In this document: piece by piece, positions 32,093 through 39,440 of the stretch
Layout: every line of letters begins with the position of its first letter
Numbering within the stretch: position 1 is the first letter of the stretch
Assembly (NCBI GenBank): GCA_964411125.1
Contig: CAYPJU010000063.1
Span: 1-39,440, forward strand
Source of the DNA: JBFIHF01 sp964411125
Lineage (GTDB): Bacteria > Myxococcota_A > Bradymonadia > Bradymonadales > Bradymonadaceae
DNA length: 39,440 nt
Reading direction: 5' to 3'
Made by a program: the position numbers and the translations under genes
Notes under the pieces: model-generated
Seen by the model: the letters and a program-made list of their open reading frames with translations, nothing else
What the model was told of the DNA's origin: nothing
Databases searched by the model: none

Positions 32093-32188
32093 GCGGGGGT
32101 GCGGGGGTGCGGGGTGCGGGGTGCGGGGTGTGGGGCGCGGGGTGCGAGGCGAAGGACCGCTGACCGCTGACCGCTGACCTCTGACCCC
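32093..32188. repeat. second heptamer array, GCGGGGT and TGACCGC units
   Basis: Begins with two 8-base units (GCGGGGGT), then three GCGGGGT, variants GTGGGGC, GCGGGGT and GCGAGGC. It then switches strand: units reading TGACCGC, TGACCGC, TGACCTC and TGACCCC are GCGGTCA and decayed relatives on the minus strand. It lies in the 147-base gap between the aminotransferase stop and the Nudix start. Same GCGG-NNN logic as the 17990 array. Confidence 0.85.
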
Positions 32189-32193
32189 GAGCG

Positions 32194-33591
32194 TCAGCGC
32201 CCAAGGGCGAGTGCCGCGTCCAACGTATCGAAGAAGCCGTCGATTTGCCGGTCGGTGGCGACGAACGGTGGGGTCACGGCGAGGACGTTCCCGAAGACGC
32301 CGGTGGGCAGCATCAGGTAGCCCGCGTCCCGGCAGGCGTCCATGACAGCCAGCGCGCGCGCCCCGTCGGGTTGGCCGGAGTTCGGGTGCACGAGTTCGAT
32401 TCCCTGCATGAAGCCCCGTCCGCGGAGCACCCCGGTTCCGTCGTGGCGTTCGCCCAGCTCTCCGAGCTTCTGCGTCAGCGAGAGGCCGCGACGTACGACG
32501 ACGTCGCTCCAGTTGCCGTCGCGGAGCTCGCGCAGGGCGGCCAGGCCCATCGCACACCCCAGCGGATTCCCGAGGAACGTCGAGGTGTGGATCGCCTCGC
32601 CCTTGCTCGCGCCCCAGCTCGCCATGACGTCGGGACGTCCGATGGCGGCGGAGAGCGGGAAGCCGCCGCCCATCGCCTTGCCGACGCAGAGGACGTCGGG
32701 GACGACCCCCTCGGCGTCGCAGGCGAACATCGGTCCAGAGCGCGCGAAGCCGGTGTAGATCTCGTCGGCGATAAGGACGATCCCGAATTCGTCGCAGAGT
32801 TCGCGAAGTCCGCGAAGAAAGCCGTCGGGCGGCACGACGTAGCCACCGCGACCCTGGATCGGCTCGACGATGACGGAACCGATCGCCTCGCCGCCTGCCG
32901 CGGGGTGTTCGAGGACCCCGCGGATGTGACCGAGACAGCGTGCCGAGATCTCCTGGGGGCTCGCGCCGGCCATGCCGTGCGGGGGCCGGTGTGGATCGGG
33001 AAACGGGACGTGGCGCACCCACGGGTTGAGGTGTCCGAGGAAAGGTTCCCGGAACGAGCGCTTGTAGCCCGTGACCGAGAGTGCTCCGAGCGACAGCCCG
33101 TGGTAGCTGCCGTAGAAGGCGATCGCGCCCGGCTTTCCCGTATGAACCGTCGCGGTCTTCAGCGCCGCTTCGACTGCGCTCGCACCGGACAGGCCGAGGA
33201 TCGACTGCTGGAGGTCGCCGGGGGCGATGGAGGCGAGCTCTTCGCAAAACTCGATCTTCGCGTCGGTGGGATAGACGTCCCCCATGCCGTGGATGAGCCG
33301 GTCCGTCTGGGCGTGAGCGGCGGCGACGACCGCCGGATGCCGATGGCCGAGACCGGCGACCGCGAACGCGCTCGTCATGTCGACGAAGACGTTGCCGTCG
33401 GCGTCTTTCACGTTGGCGCCCACCGCCTCGGTCCAGACGATGGGGTCCTGCCCCACCCCGCTCTCACTGGCCCGCCGTGAGCGCCTCGCCGTGATGGCGG
33501 GGCACTCCGTGCGGGCGAGGGAGTCGAGGAGCGCGACCGATTTCGGGCCGGGGATTGCGGTCGTCAGCTTCGGGAGATCGGTTCCGTCCAT
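32194..33591 (-). CDS. class III PLP-dependent aminotransferase
   Basis: A 465-residue class III aminotransferase that moves an amino group between an amine and a 2-oxo acid. Family features are in order: GLGHRHPAVVAA near the start, GASAVEAALKTA, FYGSYHGLS, VEPIQGRGG, IADEIYTGFARSG and VCVGKAMGGG-type Lys305 as the PLP-binding lysine (LCVGKAMGGGFP). Length and order fit 4-aminobutyrate or acetylornithine-like enzymes. The substrate cannot be assigned. The opening CPAITARRSRRA is a family-specific lead. It abuts the outer-membrane protein gene (one base gap), an odd pairing. Confidence 0.92.
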   Translation of the reverse strand: MDGTDLPKLTTAIPGPKSVALLDSLARTECPAITARRSRRASESGVGQDPIVWTEAVGANVKDADGNVFVDMTSAFAVAGLGHRHPAVVAAAHAQTDRLIHGMGDVYPTDAKIEFCEELASIAPGDLQQSILGLSGASAVEAALKTATVHTGKPGAIAFYGSYHGLSLGALSVTGYKRSFREPFLGHLNPWVRHVPFPDPHRPPHGMAGASPQEISARCLGHIRGVLEHPAAGGEAIGSVIVEPIQGRGGYVVPPDGFLRGLRELCDEFGIVLIADEIYTGFARSGPMFACDAEGVVPDVLCVGKAMGGGFPLSAAIGRPDVMASWGASKGEAIHTSTFLGNPLGCAMGLAALRELRDGNWSDVVVRRGLSLTQKLGELGERHDGTGVLRGRGFMQGIELVHPNSGQPDGARALAVMDACRDAGYLMLPTGVFGNVLAVTPPFVATDRQIDGFFDTLDAALALGR

Positions 33592-33592
33592 G

Positions 33593-34741
33593 TCAGAAGG
33601 TGACCGCCAGGTTGCCCATCGGAGTGAGGAGCCAGATCTCGCGCGGTCGCCCCTCGAAGTCGACGGCGAACTCCGCTTCGCCTCGGTAGACGTATCCGGC
33701 GAGCTGGGCGGCGAAGAGCCCGTTCGACCACTGAAGCCCCATCCCGAGCGTCACCGGTGAACCGTACGGGATGCCGTAGCCGGGGGCGCCGATCTCGAAC
33801 CGCGCGCGGTCGGCGGCGTCCTCCGGCTCTCGGACCACGAAGTCGGTGGCGAGCGCGGTGCCTGCCGCGATCGCGCTGAAAATCTCCCCCTTCAAGGACC
33901 AGTGATCGAACAGATAGTAGGAGCCCGCGAGCTGCAGTGCCCCGAAGTGCCCCCCCTCGGGAAAGGACCGTCCTTCCTGCACGACGTCGCGGCAGTCACC
34001 GTTCAGGTATTCGGAGCGGGAGGAGCAGGATTCGAACTCGAACGTGTCGAACGCATACCAGACCGTCCCGTAACCGATGACGCCGATGGTTGCGACGAAG
34101 TCGTTCGTCACTGCCCAGTCGAACAACGCCGCGAGGCCGAGCCCGGCGTCGCGCGTCCCGAGGTCGAACTCGAGGCGCGAGCCGAGCCGCATGAAGCCGA
34201 AAGGTTGAATGGCGAAGCTCCAGTTGGGAGCCTGATGCAACCGTATCTTGGTCGCCAGCCCGAGCTGCGTGTCGGACAGCGGGGTGGGGATCTTCCCCGT
34301 CACGCTCACCTGGATGGCGTCGGTCGGCGAGAAGCTGACGTTGTTGAGGGCGAGCATGAACGACGACGCCGTGACGGTGAATTGCTTCGGCGTGTAGGCC
34401 GTCGGCATCAGGATCGTGCGGTGGGGGATTGCGTCGAGCGAATCGCGGCGGTCGACGCGCGCCGCGTATTGTGACGGGTCCGGAAACCGGAGGTCGGAGT
34501 GGACCATCTTCCCCCCGAACTCGAGATCGAGCGGGCGGGTCTTGGGGACCGGCACGTCGCCGGTGTCTTGCGCGGCGCGTTCGCCTTCGTCGGTGGCCGC
34601 TGCCGCGTCCGGGGTCTCGACCTCCTGGGCGGGCTCGGCGGGGGCGGCCTCGTCGGGCGTCGGCGGTACGACCTGGGCAGACGCGTGGCCCGCGGCGAGC
34701 ACCACGAGCAACGCGCACAGCTTGTCCACCGACTTTCGCAT
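33593..34741 (-). CDS. predicted outer-membrane beta-barrel protein
   Basis: A 382-residue exported protein. The signal peptide cleaves after GHASA. A Pro/Ala/Glu-rich segment (about 24-70) is followed by many amphipathic strands with Gly and aromatic residues (LALNNVSFSPTDAIQVSVTG, FAIQPFGFMRLGSRLEFDLG, LKGEIFSAIAAG). The C-terminus is NLAVTF with a terminal Phe, the assembly signal of barrels. One possible disulfide pair lies in an extracellular loop (CSSRSEYLNGDC). ATG 34741 is the start of the signal peptide. It is divergent from the small unknown gene at 34828. The family is not recognised. Confidence 0.72.
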   Translation of the reverse strand: MRKSVDKLCALLVVLAAGHASAQVVPPTPDEAAPAEPAQEVETPDAAAATDEGERAAQDTGDVPVPKTRPLDLEFGGKMVHSDLRFPDPSQYAARVDRRDSLDAIPHRTILMPTAYTPKQFTVTASSFMLALNNVSFSPTDAIQVSVTGKIPTPLSDTQLGLATKIRLHQAPNWSFAIQPFGFMRLGSRLEFDLGTRDAGLGLAALFDWAVTNDFVATIGVIGYGTVWYAFDTFEFESCSSRSEYLNGDCRDVVQEGRSFPEGGHFGALQLAGSYYLFDHWSLKGEIFSAIAAGTALATDFVVREPEDAADRARFEIGAPGYGIPYGSPVTLGMGLQWSNGLFAAQLAGYVYRGEAEFAVDFEGRPREIWLLTPMGNLAVTF

Positions 34742-34827
34742 GATCTGTTGCCGAACGGGCTTCAACGGAGTCTGCAATCTCGCGTATAGTGACGGGCGTT
34801 GCAAGCTCCCCACCGGCGAGGTCTTCC

Positions 34828-35085
34828 ATGTACCGCATCCTCATCATCGACAAGAGCGCGGAACTTCCGGTGTCGGATTCACGGTCCAATCATCAGTACC
34901 GTGTACCCACCGTCGGCGAGCACATTCTGGTAAAGTGGCAGGGTGAGACGAAGGTGTGCGAGGTCGAGGACGTCTGGACCCACGTGAACCTCGATCAAAA
35001 CCCGCCCTACCAGGGCGCGGTGCAGGTGATCGTGCGATGGGGCAAAGGCCTTGACCCGACGCTGTACGTACGACGTTTCCGCTGA
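34828..35085 (+). CDS. small hypothetical protein upstream of deoB
   Basis: An 85-residue protein that I do not recognise. The ATG at 34828 is preferred over 34789 because GGCGAGG (34815-34821) stands six bases before it. The sequence alternates short strands (YRILIIDKSAE, VGEHILVKWQGETKVCEVED, GAVQVIVRWGKG), which suggests a small all-beta fold such as an SH3-like or PilZ-like barrel. No signal peptide or helix is seen. It ends 19 bases before deoB in the same direction, so co-transcription is likely. Confidence 0.6.
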   Translation: MYRILIIDKSAELPVSDSRSNHQYRVPTVGEHILVKWQGETKVCEVEDVWTHVNLDQNPPYQGAVQVIVRWGKGLDPTLYVRRFR

Positions 35086-35104
35086 CTCCAACCGCGGACC
35101 AACC

Positions 35105-36301
35105 ATGAGCGAAGCCAACGACAAACGCGCCGTCCTGATCGTGCTCGACTCGGTCGGGATCGGAGAGCTCCCCGACGCGGCCGACTTCGGTGACGTCGGC
35201 TCTCACACGCTCGGCCACATCGCCGAGACCGTCGAGGGTTTCGACGTTCCGAACATGCGGGGGCTGGGGCTGGGCAACATCGAAGGGTGCCCGCAGGTGC
35301 CCGGGGTCGACGGACCGACCGCCGGATACGGGCGCATGGCCGAAGTCTCGCAGGGGAAGGATACGGCGACCGGGCACTGGGAGTTCGTGGGATGTATCCT
35401 CGACCAGCCGTTCGAGACGTTCATGGAGTCGGGCTTTCCCGACGACATCATCGAGGAGTTCGTCGAGAAGACGGGCTGCGGCGGCATCCTCGGAAACCGC
35501 GCGGCCTCGGGTACGGTCATCATCGAGGAGCTCGGCCCCGAGCACGAGCGGACCGGCTGGCCGATCGTGTACACCTCGGCCGATCCGGTGTTTCAGATCG
35601 CCGCCCACGAGGAAGTCGTCGGGCTCGACAAGCTCTACGAGTGGTGCGAGATCGCCTACGACATCGTGATCCCGCGCGGGCTGTCGCGCGTCATCGCGCG
35701 TCCATTCGTCGGCAAGCATCCGAACTACGAGCGGACGCATCATCGCAAAGACTACGCTCTGCCGCCCCCCAAAGAGACGGTGCTCGACCGGCTCGCCGAA
35801 GCGGGCATCGACGTCACCGGGATTGGAAAGATCGCGAGCATCTACTCGCACCGCGGGATCTCCGACGACATCCACACGAAAGACAACGACGACGGGGTGG
35901 CGGCGACGCTGAGGTGCATCGGTGACCGCAAGGGACTCATCTTCACGAACCTCGTCGACTTCGACGCGAAGTACGGGCATCGGCGCAATCCGGAAGGGTA
36001 CGCCGGAGCGCTCGAAGCGTTCGACGCGCAGCTCCCGGGGATCGTCGATTCCCTCGACGAGGGCGATCTCCTCCTCATCACCGCCGATCACGGGAACGAC
36101 CCGACGTACCGCGGGACGGATCACACCCGCGAATACGTTCCGATCCTGGCGATGGTGAAAGGGGCCCACGGCGGTGTCGACCTCGGGACCCGCCCGTCGT
36201 TCGCCGACGTCGGCGCGACCCTCGCCGAATTTTTCGGGGTCGACTGGGGTGTCGGGGAGAGCTTCCTCGGTTCGCTGGGTCACCGACGGGAGTCGGCGTA
36301 A
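35105..36301 (+). CDS. deoB: phosphopentomutase
   Basis: A 398-residue phosphopentomutase of the alkaline-phosphatase superfamily that interconverts (deoxy)ribose-1-phosphate and -5-phosphate in nucleoside salvage. Metal motifs are complete: VLIVLDSVGIGELPDA near the start, ATGHWEF, YSHRGISDDIH, NLVDFD, and the pair ITADHGNDPT and TDHTREYVPIL. Length and motifs match DeoB well. ATG 35105 begins at the conserved N-terminus. The last 22 bases overlap the 3' end of the opposing gene. No other nucleoside-salvage gene is in the window. Confidence 0.96.
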   Translation: MSEANDKRAVLIVLDSVGIGELPDAADFGDVGSHTLGHIAETVEGFDVPNMRGLGLGNIEGCPQVPGVDGPTAGYGRMAEVSQGKDTATGHWEFVGCILDQPFETFMESGFPDDIIEEFVEKTGCGGILGNRAASGTVIIEELGPEHERTGWPIVYTSADPVFQIAAHEEVVGLDKLYEWCEIAYDIVIPRGLSRVIARPFVGKHPNYERTHHRKDYALPPPKETVLDRLAEAGIDVTGIGKIASIYSHRGISDDIHTKDNDDGVAATLRCIGDRKGLIFTNLVDFDAKYGHRRNPEGYAGALEAFDAQLPGIVDSLDEGDLLLITADHGNDPTYRGTDHTREYVPILAMVKGAHGGVDLGTRPSFADVGATLAEFFGVDWGVGESFLGSLGHRRESA

Positions 36302-36783
36302 ACCCTCGTCTCGTCGCGTCGCGCAGCCCTCACGGTCTCGGCCGCCTCGCGCCGAACTCGCTCCACCTCGTCGACGCGATCTTCCCAACCATCGGGCACC
36401 CCGCCTCGCTCGAGGTCGCGATCGCACCGCTCCAGCGTCGCCTCGATCTTCGTGCAGACGCGCGCGTCGTCGAGCTGTTGCATCCGTAGGGCCTGCGCGG
36501 CGACGATCGCCCGCCGGAGCTCCCGCCCCAACGTCGCCCAGCGCGCCTTCTCCCCCTTCCCCCACGCCGAGCGGCAGCGGGCATCGAGCACCAGGGTCTG
36601 CATGTAGGCGACCCGCAGATCGTCGTCGAGGGCGTCGACGGCGAGCGTCGGTGCGAGAAACGACTCCCGAAGTTCTTCGTCGAAACCGTCATCGAGCTTC
36701 GACGTCCCGAACCACACGACCGCCACCCCTGCGATCATGCAGACGAGTCCGAGGAGGGCGGCGATTTCGGGTGTGAGGTCCAC
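36280..36783 (-). CDS. membrane-anchored hypothetical protein convergent with deoB
   Basis: A 167-residue protein with one N-terminal membrane helix (about 6-26, AALLGLVCMIAGVAVVWFG) and a mostly helical, highly charged remainder (REAAETVRAARRDE and similar) with coiled-coil character. It is not recognised. It overlaps the deoB coding end tail-to-tail by 22 bases and is divergent from the FHA gene. Codon pattern is like its neighbours. Likely real, though a short ORF in GC-rich DNA carries some risk. Confidence 0.6.
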   Translation of the reverse strand: MDLTPEIAALLGLVCMIAGVAVVWFGTSKLDDGFDEELRESFLAPTLAVDALDDDLRVAYMQTLVLDARCRSAWGKGEKARWATLGRELRRAIVAAQALRMQQLDDARVCTKIEATLERCDRDLERGGVPDGWEDRVDEVERVRREAAETVRAARRDETRVYADSRR

Positions 36784-36810
36784 TGTCGTCGATCGGTTGG
36801 AGGAGCAAGA

Positions 36811-36839
36811 TTGCCACGCCGACCGTTCGATTGTATATG
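36811..36839 (+). promoter_or_regulatory. candidate sigma-70 promoter for the FHA-dnaB unit
   Basis: TTGCCA (36811-36816), 17 bases, TATATG (36834-36839). This would give a leader of about 145 bases before TTG 36992. A second pair, TTGACG (36885-36890) with TACTTT (36908-36913), is also possible. The 208-base gap 36784-36991 otherwise holds nothing I recognise. Confidence 0.45.
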
Positions 36840-36991
36840 GGAACGGCTCGTTGCGCCTTCGGCCATCTCGACGGCCTGCCTATCTTGACGGTCCCGAGGG
36901 TGCGACGTACTTTACGGTATTCCGAGAGCGTGCACCTTCGAGCCGTCTCGCGAGCAATTTCGCTCGCTGTCCCGATGGACGAGAGAGAACC

Positions 36992-37930
36992 TTGAATCGA
37001 CGTCAAAGCGGCGGCTACGTCCTGAAGTTCATTTCGGGGAAATACCAGGGGGGCGAATTCCCTCTGGAGATGGACTCCGAAATCGTGATCGGTCGCTCGA
37101 GCGAGCTCGACATGGTCCTCGTGGAGGACATGGTTTCGCGCCGACACGCACGAATCACGACGTACGGCCAAGAAATCTTCATCGAGGACTTCGGTAGCAC
37201 GAACGGAACGTTCGTGAACGGTGAGAAGATCACCAAAGCCCGGCTCAAAGAGGGCGACCGAATTCTCGTCGGCACCAACATCATCAAGCTGGTCCATCGC
37301 GACCGCAACGAGACGGGCGAAGGCCTCGTCGTCGGCGGTCCCGAGAGCGCCGCGGCCGCGGGCCGCACGACCGGGGCGACCCTCACGGGCTCGATCTCGG
37401 GCCTCATCGAAGAGGTTCCGCTCCCCGACCTGCTGCAGCTCTTCTCGACGAGCAAGAAGTCGGGTGTCCTCGTCATCCACAAGGACGACTCGGTCGCCAA
37501 GGTCTTCCTCAACGACGGACGCGTTCGCTTCGCGATGGTCGACGAAGACCGCGACGTCGACCCCTACAAGGTCTTCTACCGCATCATCGGTTGGGAGCAC
37601 GGCACATTCTCGCTCGAGCACCCCTCCGACGAGACGTTCGACGCCGAGATCGACGAGTCGATCGAGTCGTTGATGATGGAAGGGATGCGCATCCTCGACG
37701 AGATCCGAAACCTCGGCGAAGACGTCCCCGACTTCGAGACGAAGCTCGAGATCAACAAGCCTCTCGTGCCTCCGATCCGGACGCTCACCCCCGAACTGAT
37801 GGACACGTTCCAGCTCGTCTTCAACTACGAGACGGTCGCGGGCGTGTGCAACAAGAGCCTCGTGGGCGACCTCGAGACGATGCAGGACATCGTCTACCTG
37901 ATCCGCAACGACTACGTCACCGCGGGTTGA
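36992..37930 (+). CDS. FHA domain plus DUF4388 signalling protein
   Basis: A 312-residue cytoplasmic protein. TTG 36992 is used because GAGAGAGAA stands upstream and it directly precedes the FHA fold. Residues about 9-105 are an FHA phosphothreonine-reading domain: IGRSS, SRRHARI and GSTNGTFVNG all present. Residues about 128-235 are DUF4388 (LTGSISGLIEEVPLPDLLQLFSTSKKSG-type opening, then GRVRFA), found in deltaproteobacterial signalling proteins. The C-terminal part is mostly helical. It is four bases upstream of dnaB. It could read the output of the Ser/Thr kinases in the region. That link is inference. Confidence 0.9.
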   Translation: MNRRQSGGYVLKFISGKYQGGEFPLEMDSEIVIGRSSELDMVLVEDMVSRRHARITTYGQEIFIEDFGSTNGTFVNGEKITKARLKEGDRILVGTNIIKLVHRDRNETGEGLVVGGPESAAAAGRTTGATLTGSISGLIEEVPLPDLLQLFSTSKKSGVLVIHKDDSVAKVFLNDGRVRFAMVDEDRDVDPYKVFYRIIGWEHGTFSLEHPSDETFDAEIDESIESLMMEGMRILDEIRNLGEDVPDFETKLEINKPLVPPIRTLTPELMDTFQLVFNYETVAGVCNKSLVGDLETMQDIVYLIRNDYVTAG

Positions 37931-37934
37931 ATCG

Positions 37935-39308
37935 ATGAGTAGCGGGCCGACAAGCGGGGGCCCACCGCCGCCCGACGGCCTGCGCTCGCCGCCTCACAAC
38001 GACGACGCCGAGCGCAACCTCCTGGGCGCGATCCTCATGGATCCGCGCGCCCTCGACGAGGTCTCGGCCACCGTCGATCCCGAAGACTTCTACCGCGAGT
38101 CGCACCGGCACATCTTCCGCGCGATGTGCGCCCTCGCCGCACGCGGGGACGACATCGACGCCGTCTCGATGAACGACTACCTCGACGCCGAGGGGGTCCT
38201 CGACTCGGTCGGCGGTCCCAACGCGGTCGTTCGTCTGTCGAACGAAGTCGTCTCGGCCGTCAACGTCGGCACCTACGCCAACATCGTGCGCCGAAAGTCC
38301 GCGCTTCGAAGCTTCATCCGCACGGCCGACTCGCTCGTCGACGAATGCTTCGACGACGTCCCCGACGTCGAGGCGTTCCTCGACGAGGCCGAGAGCAAGA
38401 TCTTCCAGATCACGCAGCGTGGACAGGCGCGCGGCTACTCTTCGATGCGCGACGTGATCCGCGAAGCGTTCACCCAGATCGAGGCGCAGTATCAGAAGAG
38501 CGAGGCGGTCACCGGCGTCTCGTCGAGCTTCGTCGATCTCGACCGCATCACCTCGGGATGGCAGGCGTCCGACCTCATCATCATGGCGGCGCGACCCGCG
38601 ATGGGGAAGACCGCGCTGACGCTCAACATGCTGGTCCACGCCGCGGTCGAGCGGAAGACGCCCGCTGCGTTCTTCAGCCTCGAGATGTCGAACCACCAGC
38701 TCGCCATCCGTATGCTCTGCAGCCAGGCGCGGATCGACCAGGGGAAGCTTCGCACCGGCCAGATGACCGAGCAGGAGTGGGCGAAGCTCCTGAAGGCCGC
38801 CGGGTCCCTCAGCGACGCGAAGATCTTCCTCGACGACACCCCGTCCCTGCCGATCATGGAGTTCCGCTCCAAGGCTCGGCGCCTCAAGGCCGAGCACGAC
38901 ATCGGCATCATCTTCATCGACTACCTGCAGCTGATGCGGGGCAGCGCCGCGGCACTGCGCAGCGGAAGCCGCGAGCAGGAGATCTCCGACATTTCGCGTA
39001 ACCTCAAGGCGGTGGCGAAGGAGCTGAACATCCCCATCATCGCCCTCGCCCAGCTCAACCGTGGCGTCGAACAGCGCGCCGACAAGCGTCCGATGATGAG
39101 CGACCTCCGCGAATCGGGCGCCATCGAGCAGGACGCCGACCTCATCTGCTTCATCTACCGCGACGAAGTCTACAACCCCGACACCGAGCGCAAGGGGATC
39201 GCCGAGATCATCATCGGCAAGCACCGCAACGGCGCCATCGGGACCGTCAATCTGCGCTTCTTCAACTCGTTCACGCGGTTCGAGAACCTCGCTCCCGAGG
39301 ATTACTAG
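37935..39308 (+). CDS. dnaB: replicative DNA helicase DnaB
   Basis: A 457-residue hexameric helicase that unwinds the replication fork. The N-terminal domain (about 20-120) has AERNLLGAILMDPRAL and FYRESHRHIF. The C-terminal RecA-like domain has Walker A ARPAMGKTA (about 219-227), then FSLEMSNHQLAIRML, the Walker B FIDYLQLM, and the end motifs LAQLNRGVEQR, DLRESGAIEQDAD and FIYRDEVYN. A short Pro/Gly-rich N-terminal extension precedes. No intein is inserted. It follows the FHA gene by four bases, so the two are co-expressed. It ends at the third heptamer array. Confidence 0.97.
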   Translation: MSSGPTSGGPPPPDGLRSPPHNDDAERNLLGAILMDPRALDEVSATVDPEDFYRESHRHIFRAMCALAARGDDIDAVSMNDYLDAEGVLDSVGGPNAVVRLSNEVVSAVNVGTYANIVRRKSALRSFIRTADSLVDECFDDVPDVEAFLDEAESKIFQITQRGQARGYSSMRDVIREAFTQIEAQYQKSEAVTGVSSSFVDLDRITSGWQASDLIIMAARPAMGKTALTLNMLVHAAVERKTPAAFFSLEMSNHQLAIRMLCSQARIDQGKLRTGQMTEQEWAKLLKAAGSLSDAKIFLDDTPSLPIMEFRSKARRLKAEHDIGIIFIDYLQLMRGSAAALRSGSREQEISDISRNLKAVAKELNIPIIALAQLNRGVEQRADKRPMMSDLRESGAIEQDADLICFIYRDEVYNPDTERKGIAEIIIGKHRNGAIGTVNLRFFNSFTRFENLAPEDY

Positions 39309-39415
39309 CGCGGGTAGCGGGTTAGCGGGTAGCGGATAGCGCAGCGCTACCCGCTACCCGCTACCCGCTAACCGCTACCCGCTACCCGCTACCCGCTAAC
39401 CGCTAACCGCGCACA
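39309..39415. repeat. third heptamer array, inverted, forming a long hairpin
   Basis: Starts right after the dnaB stop. The left arm has GCGGGTA, GCGGGTTA, GCGGGTA and GCGGATA. The right arm has TACCCGC three times, TAACCGC, TACCCGC three times and TAACCGC twice. The centre TAGCG-CAG-CGCTA is a perfect small hairpin (about 39337-39349), so the two arms can pair over about 30 bases with a bulge and one mismatch. It may serve as a dnaB terminator or mRNA stabiliser, but no T-run is visible. Confidence 0.8.
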
Positions 39416-39440
39416 GCGCAGCGCGCAAAACGGCTGGTGT

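Overview
The window reads as ordinary chromosome from a high-GC, Gram-negative deltaproteobacterium-like organism, most plausibly in or near Myxococcota/Bradymonadota. That placement is an inference from content. There are three Hanks-type Ser/Thr kinases and a PP2C phosphatase, FHA+DUF4388 and Roadblock signalling proteins, many lipoproteins including one with an Asn-Asn-Gly-Thr repeat stalk, outer-membrane barrels, and frequent GTG/TTG starts. I see no phage, IS element, CRISPR array, tRNA or rRNA. Coding density is very high and no gene-free stretch exceeds about 250 bases.

Layout. (1) 233-2392: DUF2007 protein, ssb, and a secreted Ig-like/glycine-zipper protein. (2) 2642-10258: a tight six-gene + strand operon coding for cell-surface proteins. 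It holds two tandem OB-fold lipoproteins, an outer-membrane barrel, a lamin-tail-domain lipoprotein, a degenerate phospholipase-D-like lipoprotein, and an intact PLD-lamin-tail fusion lipoprotein. (3) 10272-12763: larC plus an unknown gene on the minus strand, then a four-helix membrane protein on the plus strand. (4) 12823-14421: an unusual epimerase-methyltransferase fusion. (5) 14560-17986: Roadblock, efp and a large acidic TPR protein. (6) 18106-21409, minus: PP2C, rapZ, murJ. (7) 21563-26039: two tandem receptor kinases whose extracytoplasmic domains look like alpha/beta hydrolases that have lost Ser and His of the catalytic triad. (8) 26058-27950, minus: small membrane protein, GT2 glycosyltransferase, polysaccharide deacetylase. 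(9) 28126-31451: a third kinase, a TPR protein and a Cys-rich lipoprotein. (10) 31492-34741, minus: outer-membrane protein, class III aminotransferase, Nudix hydrolase. (11) 34828-39308: small unknown protein, deoB, an opposing membrane-anchored unknown, FHA-DUF4388 protein and dnaB.

How the genes may work together. Region 2 carries, on separate lipoproteins, the same module types (OB fold, lamin-tail domain, nuclease-type catalytic fold) that large secreted ExeM-type nucleases carry on one chain, next to a barrel. I suggest a surface machine for extracellular nucleic acid or another phosphodiester substrate. Regions 6, 7 and 9 put a phosphatase and three kinases within about 9 kb and beside the lipid II flippase, so phospho-signalling linked to the envelope is plausible. 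Intergenic arrays of a heptamer with a constant GCGG core and a variable 3-base tail occur at three sites and form a genome-specific repeat family.
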